A stretch of DNA of 64,000 bases from Yinghuangia soli (lineage in GTDB: Bacteria > Actinomycetota > Actinomycetes > Streptomycetales > Streptomycetaceae): contig NZ_JAKFHA010000020.1 of the NCBI RefSeq assembly GCF_021502675.1, forward strand, positions 1-64,000, in the 5' to 3' direction. The notes below the pieces were generated by a model. It had not been told where the DNA came from. It saw nothing but the letters and a program-made list of their open reading frames with translations, and ran no database searches. Made by a program: the position numbers and the translations under genes. Below, piece by piece: positions 8,022 to 19,134 of this stretch (positions are counted from its first letter, which is position 1; each line of letters opens with the position of its first letter).

Positions 8022-9515
8022 ATGACCTCCACGTTCGACACCGGACCGAAGCCCCAAGAACCACCCTCCGCCGCGGACTCCGCGGAGGCCCCGGCCACCG
8101 CGGCAGCGGCGGCACCGGCCGCACGCCGCGGGTCCATCGCGGCGGGCCTGCGCCCGCTGCTCCTGCGGATGCACTTCTACGCCGGCATCCTGATCGCCCC
8201 GTTCCTCTTCGCCGCGGCCGCGACCGGGCTGCTGTACGCGGCGGCGACGCCCCTCGAGAAATTCGTGTACGAGCACGAACTCACCGTGGACCGGGTCGGC
8301 ACGCAGCCCTTGCCCGTCGCTCAGCAGGTCCGCGCCGCGACCGCGGCGAATCCCGGCGGGACGCTGTCCGCGGTCCGGCTCTCGGACGACCCCGAGGCGA
8401 CCACGCAAGTCCTGTTCACCGAGCCGGGCCTGGACGAAGGCGTGCGGCGCGCGGTCTTCGTGGACCCGTACACCGGCGAGATCCGCGGCATCGAGAAGAG
8501 CTTCGGAGGCTCCGGCGCGCTGCCGCTGCGCGCATGGCTCGACCAGTTCCACGCGAACCTCAAGCTCGGCGAGCCGGGCCGCCTGTACAGCGAACTGGCC
8601 GCCAGCTGGCTGTGGGTCATCGTGCTGGGCGGCCTCGCCCTGTGGTTCGGCCGCCGGCGCCGTGCCAAGAAGGACCTGGTGCTCCCCGAACGCGGTGCCA
8701 AGGGCCGCCGCCGGACTCTGTCGTGGCACGGGACGGTCGGGCTGTGGGCGTCGCTGGGCCTGCTCGGGCTGTCCGCCACCGGGCTGACCTGGTCGACGCA
8801 CGCCGGCGCGAACATCGCCGACCTGCGGACGTCGCTGAGCTGGACGACCCCCTTGGTCTCGACGGCACTCCCGGCATCCGGCGCGCCCGGTTCCGCCGCC
8901 CCGGCACCGGCCGAGGGCGGCGAGCACAGCGGGCACCAGCAGAGTGCCACCCCCGGCCCGGCGGCTCCGGCCGGAGCCGGCCTCGACGCGATCATCGGCG
9001 CCGCGGCCGGCCGCGGTCTGGACGGGCCGTTGGAGATCGTCGTCCCGGCCAAGCCCGGCAAGGCGTACGTGGTCAAGGAGACCGACAAGCAGTGGCCGGT
9101 GCGCCTGGACCAGGTCGCCGTCGACCCCGCGGACGCCAAGGTCGTCGACGAGCTCCGCTACGCGGACTACCCCCTCGGCGCCAAGCTCACCCGGGTGGGC
9201 ATCGACCTGCACATGGGTGAATTCCTGGGTCTGGCGAACCAGTTGGCCCTGATCGCACTCGCCCTCATGGTGCTGGTGTCGATCGTGCTCGGCTACCGCA
9301 TGTGGTGGCAGCGGCGACCGGTCCGCGGCTCGTCGTGGGCAGTCGGCCGCCCCTACCCGCGCGGCGCATGGCGGCAGTCGGCCAAGCCCGCGGCGGTCCT
9401 GGCCGTCGTTGCCGCGGCCGCGGGCTGGTTCGTGCCCTTGCTGGGCATCACCCTCGCCGCATTCCTCGCCGCCGACATCCTGATCGGCGCGATCCCCCGG
9501 AGGCGTGCGGCGTAA
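8022..9515 (+). CDS. PepSY-associated transmembrane protein
   Basis: A 497-residue membrane protein. After an Ala/Pro-rich cytoplasmic N-terminus, the first helix (LRMHFYAGILIAPFLFAAAA) is the hallmark start of the PepSY-associated TM family. Further helices lie near residue 200, near 240 (starting WHGTVGLWASLGLLGLSATG), near 415 and at the C-terminus. The long extracytoplasmic loops hold the PepSY-type segments. Relatives occur near siderophore, haem or copper uptake genes and are thought to act as membrane reductases or assembly factors; substrate is not predictable here. ATG at 8022 has GGAGAG eight bases upstream. A convergent terminator follows. Confidence 0.85.
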   Translation: MTSTFDTGPKPQEPPSAADSAEAPATAAAAAPAARRGSIAAGLRPLLLRMHFYAGILIAPFLFAAAATGLLYAAATPLEKFVYEHELTVDRVGTQPLPVAQQVRAATAANPGGTLSAVRLSDDPEATTQVLFTEPGLDEGVRRAVFVDPYTGEIRGIEKSFGGSGALPLRAWLDQFHANLKLGEPGRLYSELAASWLWVIVLGGLALWFGRRRRAKKDLVLPERGAKGRRRTLSWHGTVGLWASLGLLGLSATGLTWSTHAGANIADLRTSLSWTTPLVSTALPASGAPGSAAPAPAEGGEHSGHQQSATPGPAAPAGAGLDAIIGAAAGRGLDGPLEIVVPAKPGKAYVVKETDKQWPVRLDQVAVDPADAKVVDELRYADYPLGAKLTRVGIDLHMGEFLGLANQLALIALALMVLVSIVLGYRMWWQRRPVRGSSWAVGRPYPRGAWRQSAKPAAVLAVVAAAAGWFVPLLGITLAAFLAADILIGAIPRRRAA

Positions 9516-9525
9516 ACCGGACCAT

Positions 9526-9577
9526 GCGGCGCACGGAACTTCCCGCGGGGGCTCCCCCGCGCGGGCCCGTGCGCCGC
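9526..9577. terminator. Large bidirectional hairpin terminator
   Basis: GCGGCGCACGG (9526-9536) pairs with CCGTGCGCCGC (9567-9577), and a second inner stem CGCGGGGG/CCCCCGCG fills the loop. It separates the convergent PepSY and xdhC genes. Confidence 0.75.
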
Positions 9578-9653
9578 ACAGCGGCCGGCCCCTCCGACCC
9601 GCGGGCCCGGCTCGAAGCGATCGGCCGGGTGAATCCCGCCGCGGAGCGCGAGG

Positions 9654-10464
9654 TCAGGCGGTCTCGGATTCGAAGGTGCGGAGGAGGTCTGCGGCGACGC
9701 TTACCGCGATGGTCGCGGGCTCCTTGCCGGTGATGTCCGGCAGGCCGATCGGGGTCTTGATGCGGTCGATGGCGGCGGCGTCGTGGCCGCCTTCCTCGGC
9801 CAGGCGCTTGCGGAACCGCGCCCACTTCGCCGAGGAGCCGATCAGCCCGATTGTGCCGAGGTGGTCGGTGCGGAGCGCGGCGTCGCACAGCGCCGCGTCC
9901 TCGGCGTGGTCGTGCGTCATGATCAGGATGTGGGTGCCGTGCGGGAGGTGCGCGAGCACCTCCTCGGGCAGCAGCGGCGTGTGGTGCACGTGCACCTCGG
10001 CCGCCTCGTCCGCGAGGACTTCGAGGCGCTCCTTGGTGAGCATGTCGGCGCGGCTGTCGACCAGGTGGAGTTCGATGTCCTGGCGGGCCATGATGCGCGC
10101 CAGTTCGAGGCCCACGTGCCCGACCCCGAAGATCGCCAATGCCTTGGTGACCGGCAGGGGTTCGAGCAGGACGACGACCGTGCCCCCGCAGCACTGCACG
10201 CCGTGCTGGTTGACCGCCTTGTCGTTCAGGGCGAAGTCCATCAGTTCGGGCTCCGCCTCGCCCGCGGCGAGCATCTCGCGGGCGCGGTCGATCGCGACGG
10301 CCTCGATGTTGCCGCCGCCGATCGAGCCCCACGTGCCGGTCCGGCCCACCACGAGCTTGGCGCCGGCGTCGCGCGGGGCATGGCCGCGGACGGCCGCGAC
10401 GGTCACGAGGACGCCGGATTCCCGGCGTTCCCGCAGCCCCGCGACCGCCGCGACCCACGTGCTG

Positions 10465-10472
<8 letters not shown>
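9654..10472 (-). CDS. xdhC: Xanthine dehydrogenase accessory protein XdhC
   Basis: A 272-residue protein of the XdhC/CoxI family. It binds molybdenum cofactor, promotes its sulfuration and delivers it to the XdhB subunit. The N-terminal XdhC domain shows the GGGNIE motif and a QCCGG pair of cysteines. The C-terminal Rossmann domain has IFGVGHVGLELARIMA and a THDHAED segment. The start at 10472 overlaps the xdhB stop by 8 bp, so translation is probably coupled. It is the last gene of the xdh operon, as is usual. Confidence 0.92.
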
Positions 10473-12951
<2,479 letters not shown>

Positions 12952-13024
12952 GCGGGCACCTCGCTCCGCTCGGCGCCGCATTCGCGAAACGCATCCTTCT
13001 TGTCGATTCGCTCGCTTCGCTCAC
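12952..13024 (-). repeat. GAGCGAAGCGAG-type repeat in the xdhA-xdhB spacer
   Basis: Read on the minus strand, this 73-bp spacer holds GAGCGAAGCGAGCGAATCG just after the xdhA stop and GGCGCCGAGCGGAGCGAGG just before the xdhB start. These GAGCG(A/G)AGCGAG words are a recurring short-repeat style in actinomycete intergenic DNA, here also supplying the xdhB ribosome site. Confidence 0.5.
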
Positions 13025-14521
13025 TCATGCGGAAACCGCCTCCGGGGTCTCGGCGTACAGCTTCAGCAGGCTCTGGCCGAGCATCGCGGAGCGGTACCCC
13101 GCGCTGGCGCGGTGGTCGCTCATCGGGGTGCCCTCGGACTCCAGCACCCGGGCCGCGGCCTCGGCGGTCTCCGCCGACCAGGCCTTGCCCTCCAGGGCGG
13201 CCTCGGTGGCGTACGCCCGGATCGGGGTGGCGGCCACGCCGCCCAGGCCGATGCGGGCCTTGCGGACGATGCCGTCCTCGATGTCCAGCGCGAAGGCGAT
13301 CGCCACGCTGGAGATGTCGTCGAAGCGCCGTTTGGCGATCTTGTGGAACGCCGTGACGCGGGCCAGCGGCAGCGGGATGCGGACCGCGCGGATCAGCTCG
13401 CCCGGCCGGCGCACGCTCTGCCGGTAGCCGGTGAAGTAGTCGGCCAGCGGGACCTCGCGCTCGCCGTCGGCGTGCGCGAGCACCACCGAGGCCTCCAGTG
13501 CGAGCAGCACCGGCGGGCTGTCGCCGATCGGCGACCCCGTGCCGAGGTTCCCGCCCAGCGTCGCGCTGTTGCGGATGAGCCGCGACGCGAACTGCGGGAA
13601 CAGCTCGGCGAGCAGCGGCACGCCGCCGTCGAGGCGGCGCTCGATCTCGGTGAGCGTGAGCGCCGCGCCGATCTCGATGAACCCGGACTCGACGCGCAGT
13701 TCCCGGAGTTCGGCCAGCCGGTCCAGGGCGACCACGCAATCCGCGCGGCGGGCCCGGATGTTCACCTCCACGCCCCAGTCGGTGGACCCGGCGATCACCA
13801 CCGCGTCGGGGCGGTCGCGCAGCAACTCCAGGGTTTCGGCCAGGGTTTCCTTGCGGATGAAGCTGCTGCCGTCCTGCGTGTACTCGGTCGCGGCCGGCGC
13901 CGGGGGCGCCAGTTCGCGGCGGTGCGCGAGGACGTCGTCGTCGGCCGGGGCGCCCACCGCGTACGCGGCGTCGCGGATCGGCCGGTAGCCGGTACACCGG
14001 CACAGGTTCCCGCTCAGCGCGTGCAGGTCGAACCCGTTCGGCCCGTGCTCGGCGTCCGTGTGCCCGGCGCCGGTGTGCGCGGCGGCGTCGTGGACTTCCC
14101 CGTCGGCCGCCTTCGGGCAGCGTCCCGGCCGGTAGTACTCGGCCGCCATGCTGCAGATGAACCCCGGTGTGCAGTAACCGCATTGGGATCCGCCGCGGAC
14201 CGCCATCTCCTCCTGCACGGGGTGCAGGACGGATGGCTGCCCGGCCTCTCCGGGGGTGGCGAGGCCCTCGGACGTGACGACCTCCTGGCCGTCGAGTGCC
14301 GCGACCGGCACCAGGCAGGCGTTGACCGCCACCCAGTCGGTGGGCTTGTTCACCCCGGGCCGTGCGACCAGCACCGAGCAGGCGCCGCATTCTCCCTCGG
14401 CGCAGCCCTCCTTGGTGCCGGTGAGGCCGCGCTCGCGCAGGTAGTCCAGCGCCGTGGTGTGCGGCGCGGCGGGCGCGATCGGCGCCTCTTTCCCGTTGAC
14501 CGTGATCCGCGGCGTTACCAC
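13025..14521 (-). CDS. xdhA: Xanthine dehydrogenase small subunit, [2Fe-2S] plus FAD domains
   Basis: A 498-residue electron-transfer subunit. The first iron-sulfur cluster is bound by GCAEGECGACSVL and the second by GSQCGYCTPGF with NLCRCTGYRPI. After residue 190 the FAD-binding domain begins (FIRKETLAETLELL, then AGSTDWG) and continues to the CO-dehydrogenase flavoprotein C-terminal domain. GTG at 14521 is chosen because GGAGGT lies just upstream at 14527-14532 and the ferredoxin fold starts directly (TPRITVNGKE). It is the first gene of xdhA-xdhB-xdhC and should form a heterotetramer with XdhB. Confidence 0.93.
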   Translation of the reverse strand: MVTPRITVNGKEAPIAPAAPHTTALDYLRERGLTGTKEGCAEGECGACSVLVARPGVNKPTDWVAVNACLVPVAALDGQEVVTSEGLATPGEAGQPSVLHPVQEEMAVRGGSQCGYCTPGFICSMAAEYYRPGRCPKAADGEVHDAAAHTGAGHTDAEHGPNGFDLHALSGNLCRCTGYRPIRDAAYAVGAPADDDVLAHRRELAPPAPAATEYTQDGSSFIRKETLAETLELLRDRPDAVVIAGSTDWGVEVNIRARRADCVVALDRLAELRELRVESGFIEIGAALTLTEIERRLDGGVPLLAELFPQFASRLIRNSATLGGNLGTGSPIGDSPPVLLALEASVVLAHADGEREVPLADYFTGYRQSVRRPGELIRAVRIPLPLARVTAFHKIAKRRFDDISSVAIAFALDIEDGIVRKARIGLGGVAATPIRAYATEAALEGKAWSAETAEAAARVLESEGTPMSDHRASAGYRSAMLGQSLLKLYAETPEAVSA

Positions 14522-14674
14522 GACGCACCTCCGGTTCGGTGCGCGATCGATCGATTCATCATGTTCGCCAATGCAGGGAGCCTTCTGTGCTCGGACGCGT
14601 CCCGCAGCGGGGCGGGCGCAAATGGGCACGCAATGACTACGTGCCACCAAGGTGACGGCAGGAAAACCCGAAAA

Positions 14675-14691
14675 GTGCCACAAAATGGCAC
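14675..14691. promoter_or_regulatory. Candidate operator GTGCCA-N5-TGGCAC for the xdh operon
   Basis: GTGCCACAAAATGGCAC is a perfect 6-bp dyad with a 5-bp spacer, 154 bp upstream of the xdhA start. A further GTGCCA copy lies at 14641-14646. This AT-rich-centred dyad stands out in otherwise GC-rich DNA and would suit a purine-responsive regulator of xdh, an inference from position only. Confidence 0.5.
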
Positions 14692-14706
14692 GTCAAAACG
14701 GCGTGG

Positions 14707-14784
14707 TCAGCAGCCGTGTGCGATGCGACCCGAAACCCAGACCGTGCTGTGGGCGAGGCGGCTCAGGTCAGAGGCGGTGTTCAT
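14707..14784 (-). CDS. Possible 25-aa leader peptide upstream of xdhA
   Basis: A short open frame starts with ATG at 14784, has GGGAGG ten bases upstream, and ends TGC-TGA (final residue Cys). It begins about 38 nt downstream of the transcription start predicted for the TTGACC/TAATTT promoter at 14829-14857. The peptide begins MNTASDLSRL and has no known motif. It could be a regulatory leader or an accidental frame; only the ribosome site and position support it. Confidence 0.35.
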   Translation of the reverse strand: MNTASDLSRLAHSTVWVSGRIAHGC

Positions 14785-14828
14785 CTGCCGGTCGCCTCCC
14801 TCGGTCGCCATGGAATCGGATTCACCGA

Positions 14829-14857
14829 AAATTAGTGTCTGGGACCACCCTGGTCAA
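14829..14857 (-). promoter_or_regulatory. Sigma-70-type promoter for the xdh operon
   Basis: On the minus strand TTGACC (14857-14852), a 17-bp spacer and TAATTT (14834-14829) form a near-consensus promoter. The dyad GACCA-CCC-TGGTC (14843-14855) overlaps the -35 box and could be an operator. Transcription would begin near 14822, giving a leader of about 300 nt before xdhA. The whole 14522-14963 gap contains this promoter, the small frame at 14707 and the dyad at 14675. Confidence 0.6.
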
Positions 14858-14963
14858 TAGGCCGATCCCACACACGTCCCCGCTCGTGTCCCCTTCATGC
14901 ACCCCTGCGACCTGCGGCGGCACCTGGGCACGGCGCGGGCGGGCCCGCGCCGTGCCGCACGCG

Positions 14964-15452
14964 TCACCGGCTGCGGGCCACCGTGCCGGCGTCCATCGCG
15001 CCCCCGCCGATGAGGACCAGCCGCGCGGTGGTGACCCGGCCCGGGGCCTGCGGATCGGCGCACTGCGGCTCGGCCAGGGTCATCGAGGCCTGCACGCCGA
15101 AGGCGACGGTCGTCCACGTCCACTTGGGGCCGCCGGCCTGCGCACCGGCGAAGGCGGCGCGTCCGGACGGGAGCTCCTCGCCGTCCAGGCTCATCTCCGC
15201 GCGGTGCCCGAGGAGGCCGAGGCCGAGCCTGATCCGCACGGTCTCGCCGGTGGCGAGGCTGCCGTCGTACGTGCCGACCAGGCCCGCGTCCAGCCAGCCG
15301 CCGCGCTCCCCGCCGCACACCGTCGCGGCCGGGGCCTGGGCCTGGGCCTGGGCAGAGGCCGCGGGCGGAGCCGCCACGAGTGCGGTCGTGCCGGCCATCG
15401 CCACCGCGGCAAGCGCCGCGCCGAGGCGCCCGGTGGTCGTCGGAATGCGCAT
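14964..15452 (-). CDS. Secreted protein of unknown function
   Basis: A 162-residue protein with a clear signal peptide: an Arg-containing n-region, a hydrophobic core and AASA cleavage near residue 33. The mature part begins with a QAQAQA stretch and contains two cysteines (in TVCGGERGG and EPQCADP) that could form a disulfide across a beta-rich domain of about 120 residues. ATG at 15452 has AGGAGG seven bases upstream. It stands alone, facing the same way as the xdh genes and the HxlR regulator. I do not recognise the family. Confidence 0.75.
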   Translation of the reverse strand: MRIPTTTGRLGAALAAVAMAGTTALVAAPPAASAQAQAQAPAATVCGGERGGWLDAGLVGTYDGSLATGETVRIRLGLGLLGHRAEMSLDGEELPSGRAAFAGAQAGGPKWTWTTVAFGVQASMTLAEPQCADPQAPGRVTTARLVLIGGGAMDAGTVARSR

Positions 15453-15582
15453 GGGAAGCCTCCTCGCCCCCGCACCCGCCTGGCGCGGGCCCGGGACGCC
15501 CGTCGTTTCCCCGAGCATGCAACCGTTCGGTAGCCCGTACCGCGCGACCCGCCCGACACCCGTCCGAACGAGTGACGCCGCG

Positions 15583-16020
15583 CTACCCCTCGGTCTCCGC
15601 CGCGCGGTGCGCGAGCACCTCGTCCATGTGCGTCTCGGCCCATTCCTTGAGGCCGGCCATCACCTGGTTCAGGGACAGGCCGAGCTCGGTGATCTCGTAC
15701 GTGACGGTCACCGGCACGGTCGGGGTGACCGTCCGCGTGACCAGGCCGTCGCTCTCCAGCGAGCGCAGCGTCTGGGTGAGCATCTTCTGGCTCGCGCCCG
15801 CGAGCCGCCGGGACAGCTCCGAGTAGCGCATCGCCTGCGGCCCGCCGCTCTCCTCGGCGCCGGGGCGGTGCGGTCCGTCGCTGCCGAGTGCCGCGAGGAT
15901 CAAGGCCACCCACTTGTCGGATATGCGCTCCAGGAGCCGGCGGCTGGGGCAGCCCTCCATGAACGCGTTGTAGCTCGCCTTCTGCTCGGCCCGCTGCTGG
16001 GCCGCCGTCCGTGTCGACAT
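15583..16020 (-). CDS. HxlR-type winged-helix transcriptional regulator
   Basis: A 145-residue HxlR regulator. The family signature is present: a single Cys near residue 24 (EGCPSRRLLERISDKWVALI), the recognition region RYSELSRRLAGASQKMLTQT and the wing SLESDGLVTRTV. HxlR proteins often sense electrophiles or oxidants through that N-terminal Cys and control a divergent oxidoreductase gene. That is exactly the layout here, with the quinone-oxidoreductase-like gene starting 133 bp away on the other strand. ATG at 16020 has GGAAGG eight bases upstream. Confidence 0.9.
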   Translation of the reverse strand: MSTRTAAQQRAEQKASYNAFMEGCPSRRLLERISDKWVALILAALGSDGPHRPGAEESGGPQAMRYSELSRRLAGASQKMLTQTLRSLESDGLVTRTVTPTVPVTVTYEITELGLSLNQVMAGLKEWAETHMDEVLAHRAAETEG

Positions 16021-16053
16021 CGTCCGATCCTTCCGCACCCCGAGGGCACTAAC

Positions 16054-16067
16054 GCACTTCCAAGTGC
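16054..16067. promoter_or_regulatory. Candidate HxlR operator
   Basis: GCACTTCCAAGTGC is a perfect 14-bp palindrome in the middle of the divergent HxlR/oxidoreductase intergenic region, flanked by looser half-sites (GGCACT at 16045-16050). It is the obvious binding site for control of both genes. Confidence 0.6.
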
Positions 16068-16152
16068 CTTCTTACGCCGCGAGGCCCCCGAAACCACCAT
16101 GGAGCTCAGCAACGATCATGCCGCAAGGCCCCCACCGCCAAGGAGCAAGGCC

Positions 16153-17070
16153 ATGAGCACGACCACTTTCCGCGCCGCCGTCGTCCGCACCCCGAACGGT
16201 CCCGACTCCATCGAGATCATCGACGTGCCGGTCGCCGAACCCGGCCCCGGGCAGATCCGCGTCGCCATCGCCGCGGCCACGGTCAACCCCACGGACCTCG
16301 GTGTCGCAGCGGGCTTCTTCCACTCCATCGGCCTGGTGAACCAGCCCGAACACACGGGTCTCGGCTGGGAGTTCGCGGGCACGGTGGCCGCGGCCGGCGA
16401 AGGCGCCGGACTGGCCGTCGGCACCCGGGTGGCGGGCCTGGTGGTGGGCTTCGACCGCGACTACGGCACCTACGCCGAGCAGATCGTGGTCGCGGCGTCC
16501 GACGTCGCGGTCGTCCCGGACGGACTGGAGCTGACGGCTGCCGCCACCGTCCCCCTCAACGCGCAGGCCGCCGCGCTGATCGCCGACCTGCTCGGCGACG
16601 CGCCGGCGGACGCCGCCCGCCTGCTGGTGACCGGCGCCGCGGGCGCGGTGGGCGCCAACGTCGCCGTGCTCGCGCGGGAACGCAGGTGGCAGGTGACCGG
16701 TCTCGCCCGCGCCGAGGACGAGTCCTTCGTGCGCGGCCTCGGGGCCGACTTCACCACCGACGCCAAGCCGGGCTGGGACGCCGTCGTCGACGCCGCCCAG
16801 CTGAACGAGGCCGCCCTCGCGCTCGTCCGCGACGACGGCACCTACGTCGGCCTGCGCCCGGGCATGGCCCCGCCGGCCGAGCGCGGCATCACCACCACCG
16901 CGCTGTTCACCACGCCCGACAGCGTCCGCCTGGCGGACCTGCTGGCGCGCACCGCGGCCGGCGAACTTCCGGCCCGGGTGCACGCGGTGGTCCCGCTGGA
17001 GGAGGCGGCCGCGGCCCACAAGGCCACGGCCCGCAGCGGCCTGCGCGGCCGCTACGTCCTCCAGCCCTGA
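16153..17070 (+). CDS. NADP-dependent MDR-family oxidoreductase (quinone-reductase-like)
   Basis: A 305-residue medium-chain dehydrogenase/reductase. The GroES-like N-terminal domain includes TVNPTDLGVAAG and ends in HTGLGWEFAGTV; the Rossmann domain has VTGAAGAVGANV near residue 157. No zinc ligands are evident, so it belongs with quinone and enone reductases. ATG at 16153 has AAGGAG nine bases upstream. It is divergent from the HxlR regulator and probably induced by an electrophile that the regulator senses. The exact substrate is unknown. Confidence 0.87.
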   Translation: MSTTTFRAAVVRTPNGPDSIEIIDVPVAEPGPGQIRVAIAAATVNPTDLGVAAGFFHSIGLVNQPEHTGLGWEFAGTVAAAGEGAGLAVGTRVAGLVVGFDRDYGTYAEQIVVAASDVAVVPDGLELTAAATVPLNAQAAALIADLLGDAPADAARLLVTGAAGAVGANVAVLARERRWQVTGLARAEDESFVRGLGADFTTDAKPGWDAVVDAAQLNEAALALVRDDGTYVGLRPGMAPPAERGITTTALFTTPDSVRLADLLARTAAGELPARVHAVVPLEEAAAAHKATARSGLRGRYVLQP

Positions 17071-17075
17071 CGCCG

Positions 17076-17166
17076 GCCGGGTCCGGCCGGGTCGGGCCGG
17101 CCGGACCGGTCGGGGGCAAGATCCGGTCGGGCCGGGTCCGCATCGGACCAGGTCCGGCCGGGTCGG
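17076..17166. repeat. Low-complexity GGTCCGGCCGGGTCGG region
   Basis: Degenerate copies of GGTCCGGCCGGGTCGG and CCGGACCGGTC fill the gap between two convergent genes. Many self-complementary CCGGCCGG words can fold, so the region may act as a terminator. Confidence 0.55.
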
Positions 17167-17178
17167 CTCAGGCGACGG

Positions 17179-19053
17179 TCAGGTGACGGTCAGGTCGGTC
17201 CAGTCGACCTGGGTGCACATGCGGTGGAAGTCGGGTCCGTACCAGGGGGCGTTGACCTGGAGGCGGCCGGACTTGTTGACGTAGTAGTTCTTCTCCGGGG
17301 CGCCGTAGTCCTGCAGGAGCAGGAGCCGGCTTGCCTCGGCGTCGAGGGCCTTGTTGTAGCGCTCGTAGGCCGCCGGGGTCACTTCGACGCGCGAGGCGCC
17401 GTCCTCCAGCATGCGCACGGTGAGCTGCCCGACGTAGGAAGCCCAGATGACGTACCACATCGGCAGGCTCGTCCCGCCGGACAGGGGCTGGGAGTTGGGG
17501 CCGTACAGCATGAACATGTTGGGGAATTCCGGGACCATCATGCCGAGGTAGGCGCGGGCGCCGTCGGCGGACCAGAAGTCGTGGATGTCGATGCCGTCCT
17601 TGCCGGCGTACGCAGCGGGCCACAGGTATTTGGCGACCTCGAAGCCGGTCGCCGCGATGATGACGTCGACCTCGCGGACGGTGCCGTCGGGGGTCTCGAT
17701 GCCGGTCTCGGTGAGGCGGGTGATGGAGTCGGTGACGAGTTCGACGTTGTCGCGGGTCAGGGACCGGTACCAGCCGTTGTCGACGACGGGCCGCCGCGAG
17801 AACGGCGCGTAGTCGGGGACCAGGCGGTCGACGAGGTCCTGGCGGCCGCCGGTCTGCGCGGTGATGTACGCGGTGAGGTCGTCGCGGAGCTTGTCGTTCA
17901 TGGCGTTGAACGTGCCGCCGCCGGCCTGCCATTCCTCGTCCGGGATGAGGAAGCCGTGGGTGCCGAAGAGCGACGCGACGGAGGTGTAGCGCGCCCAGTT
18001 CCAGTAGCCCGGGAAGTTGTCGAGGAGCCAGCGGGTCTCGGGCTCGATGGCGGCGCCGTACTTCTCGCGCGGGCTGATCCACTGCGGGGTGCGCTGGAAC
18101 ACGTGCACCCGCGCGGCGTGTTCGGCGATCGGGGCGAGCAACTGCACGCCGGTGGAGCCGTTTCCGATGACCGCGACGCGCTTGCCCGTCAGGTCCAGGT
18201 CGTCGGGCCAGCGCGAGGGGTGGACTATGAGGCCGCGGAAGCCGTCCCGGCCCTCGAATTCGGGGATCTTCGGGTTGGCGAAGGTGCCGACCGCGTTGAC
18301 GAGGATGTTGGCTTCCAGCGTCTCGGTGCCTTCGGGGGTCGTCACGTCGAGCACCCAGACATTGCGGGCCTCGTCGAACACCGCACGGGTCATCGTGGTC
18401 CCGAAGCGGGTGTTCGCGAGGACGCCGTACTTCTTCGCCATCTGCTCCAGGTAGGCGCGGACTTCGGCGCCCTGGGCGAAGTACTCGGTCCAGGGGTGGT
18501 TCTTCTCGAAGCTGAACTCGTAGGTGATGGACGCGGTGTCGACGCGGATGCCCGGGTAGCGGTTGATGCTCCACGTGCCGCCGGGCTCGGGGCGGCGGTC
18601 GAGCACCACGTACGGGATGCCGAGCCGTTCGAACTGGACGCCCATGGCAAGCCCGTTGAAGCCGCTGCCGACGACGACCGCCTTGAAACCCTCCGGCAGC
18701 ACGGGCCGTTCGCCGGTCCAGTCGACGTACCACGGGTAGGGCTTGAAGGCCGCGATGTCGCGCCGGGCCTCGAACTCGAGGTCGGTCATGTCCTCACCGG
18801 TCGCCATCGCCATGAGCGCGCGCAGTTCCTGCTCCGGCGGCTCCTCGGGCATCCCCGGGCCGGCGTGCGCGGCCAGCCAGTCGACCGCCTTGCCGACCAG
18901 CAGCTCCCGTTCCTGCTCGGTCAGGCGCACGGCGCGCGGCAGCGCGGCCGCCTCGGGGTCTCCGGTGTGCTGGTACAGCGCGACGCGTACCGCATCGAGG
19001 TCGGCGAGCTCGACGGCTCGGCGGATGAACGCGCGGTCGACGGTGGGCTCCAT
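17179..19053 (-). CDS. Flavin-containing monooxygenase, Baeyer-Villiger type I
   Basis: A 624-residue FAD/NADPH monooxygenase. The first Rossmann motif is VVGSGFNGLAMG near residue 130, the second is VIGNGSTGVQL near 296, and between them lies the type I Baeyer-Villiger fingerprint FxGxxxHxxxW (FRGLIVHPSRWP near 271-282). Such enzymes insert oxygen next to a ketone to give an ester or lactone. About 120 N-terminal residues precede the flavin domain, as in the larger steroid or cycloalkanone monooxygenases. It lies 81 bp downstream of an SDR on the same strand. The SDR could supply the ketone by oxidising an alcohol. Confidence 0.9.
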   Translation of the reverse strand: MEPTVDRAFIRRAVELADLDAVRVALYQHTGDPEAAALPRAVRLTEQERELLVGKAVDWLAAHAGPGMPEEPPEQELRALMAMATGEDMTDLEFEARRDIAAFKPYPWYVDWTGERPVLPEGFKAVVVGSGFNGLAMGVQFERLGIPYVVLDRRPEPGGTWSINRYPGIRVDTASITYEFSFEKNHPWTEYFAQGAEVRAYLEQMAKKYGVLANTRFGTTMTRAVFDEARNVWVLDVTTPEGTETLEANILVNAVGTFANPKIPEFEGRDGFRGLIVHPSRWPDDLDLTGKRVAVIGNGSTGVQLLAPIAEHAARVHVFQRTPQWISPREKYGAAIEPETRWLLDNFPGYWNWARYTSVASLFGTHGFLIPDEEWQAGGGTFNAMNDKLRDDLTAYITAQTGGRQDLVDRLVPDYAPFSRRPVVDNGWYRSLTRDNVELVTDSITRLTETGIETPDGTVREVDVIIAATGFEVAKYLWPAAYAGKDGIDIHDFWSADGARAYLGMMVPEFPNMFMLYGPNSQPLSGGTSLPMWYVIWASYVGQLTVRMLEDGASRVEVTPAAYERYNKALDAEASRLLLLQDYGAPEKNYYVNKSGRLQVNAPWYGPDFHRMCTQVDWTDLTVT

Positions 19054-19134
19054 CGGGTCTCTTCCTTCGTTCGTGCGGGGCGTACGGGCAGTCCGGAGCG
19101 CGGGGCCGAGGTGTGGGGCGGGCCGGCGCGGCGG

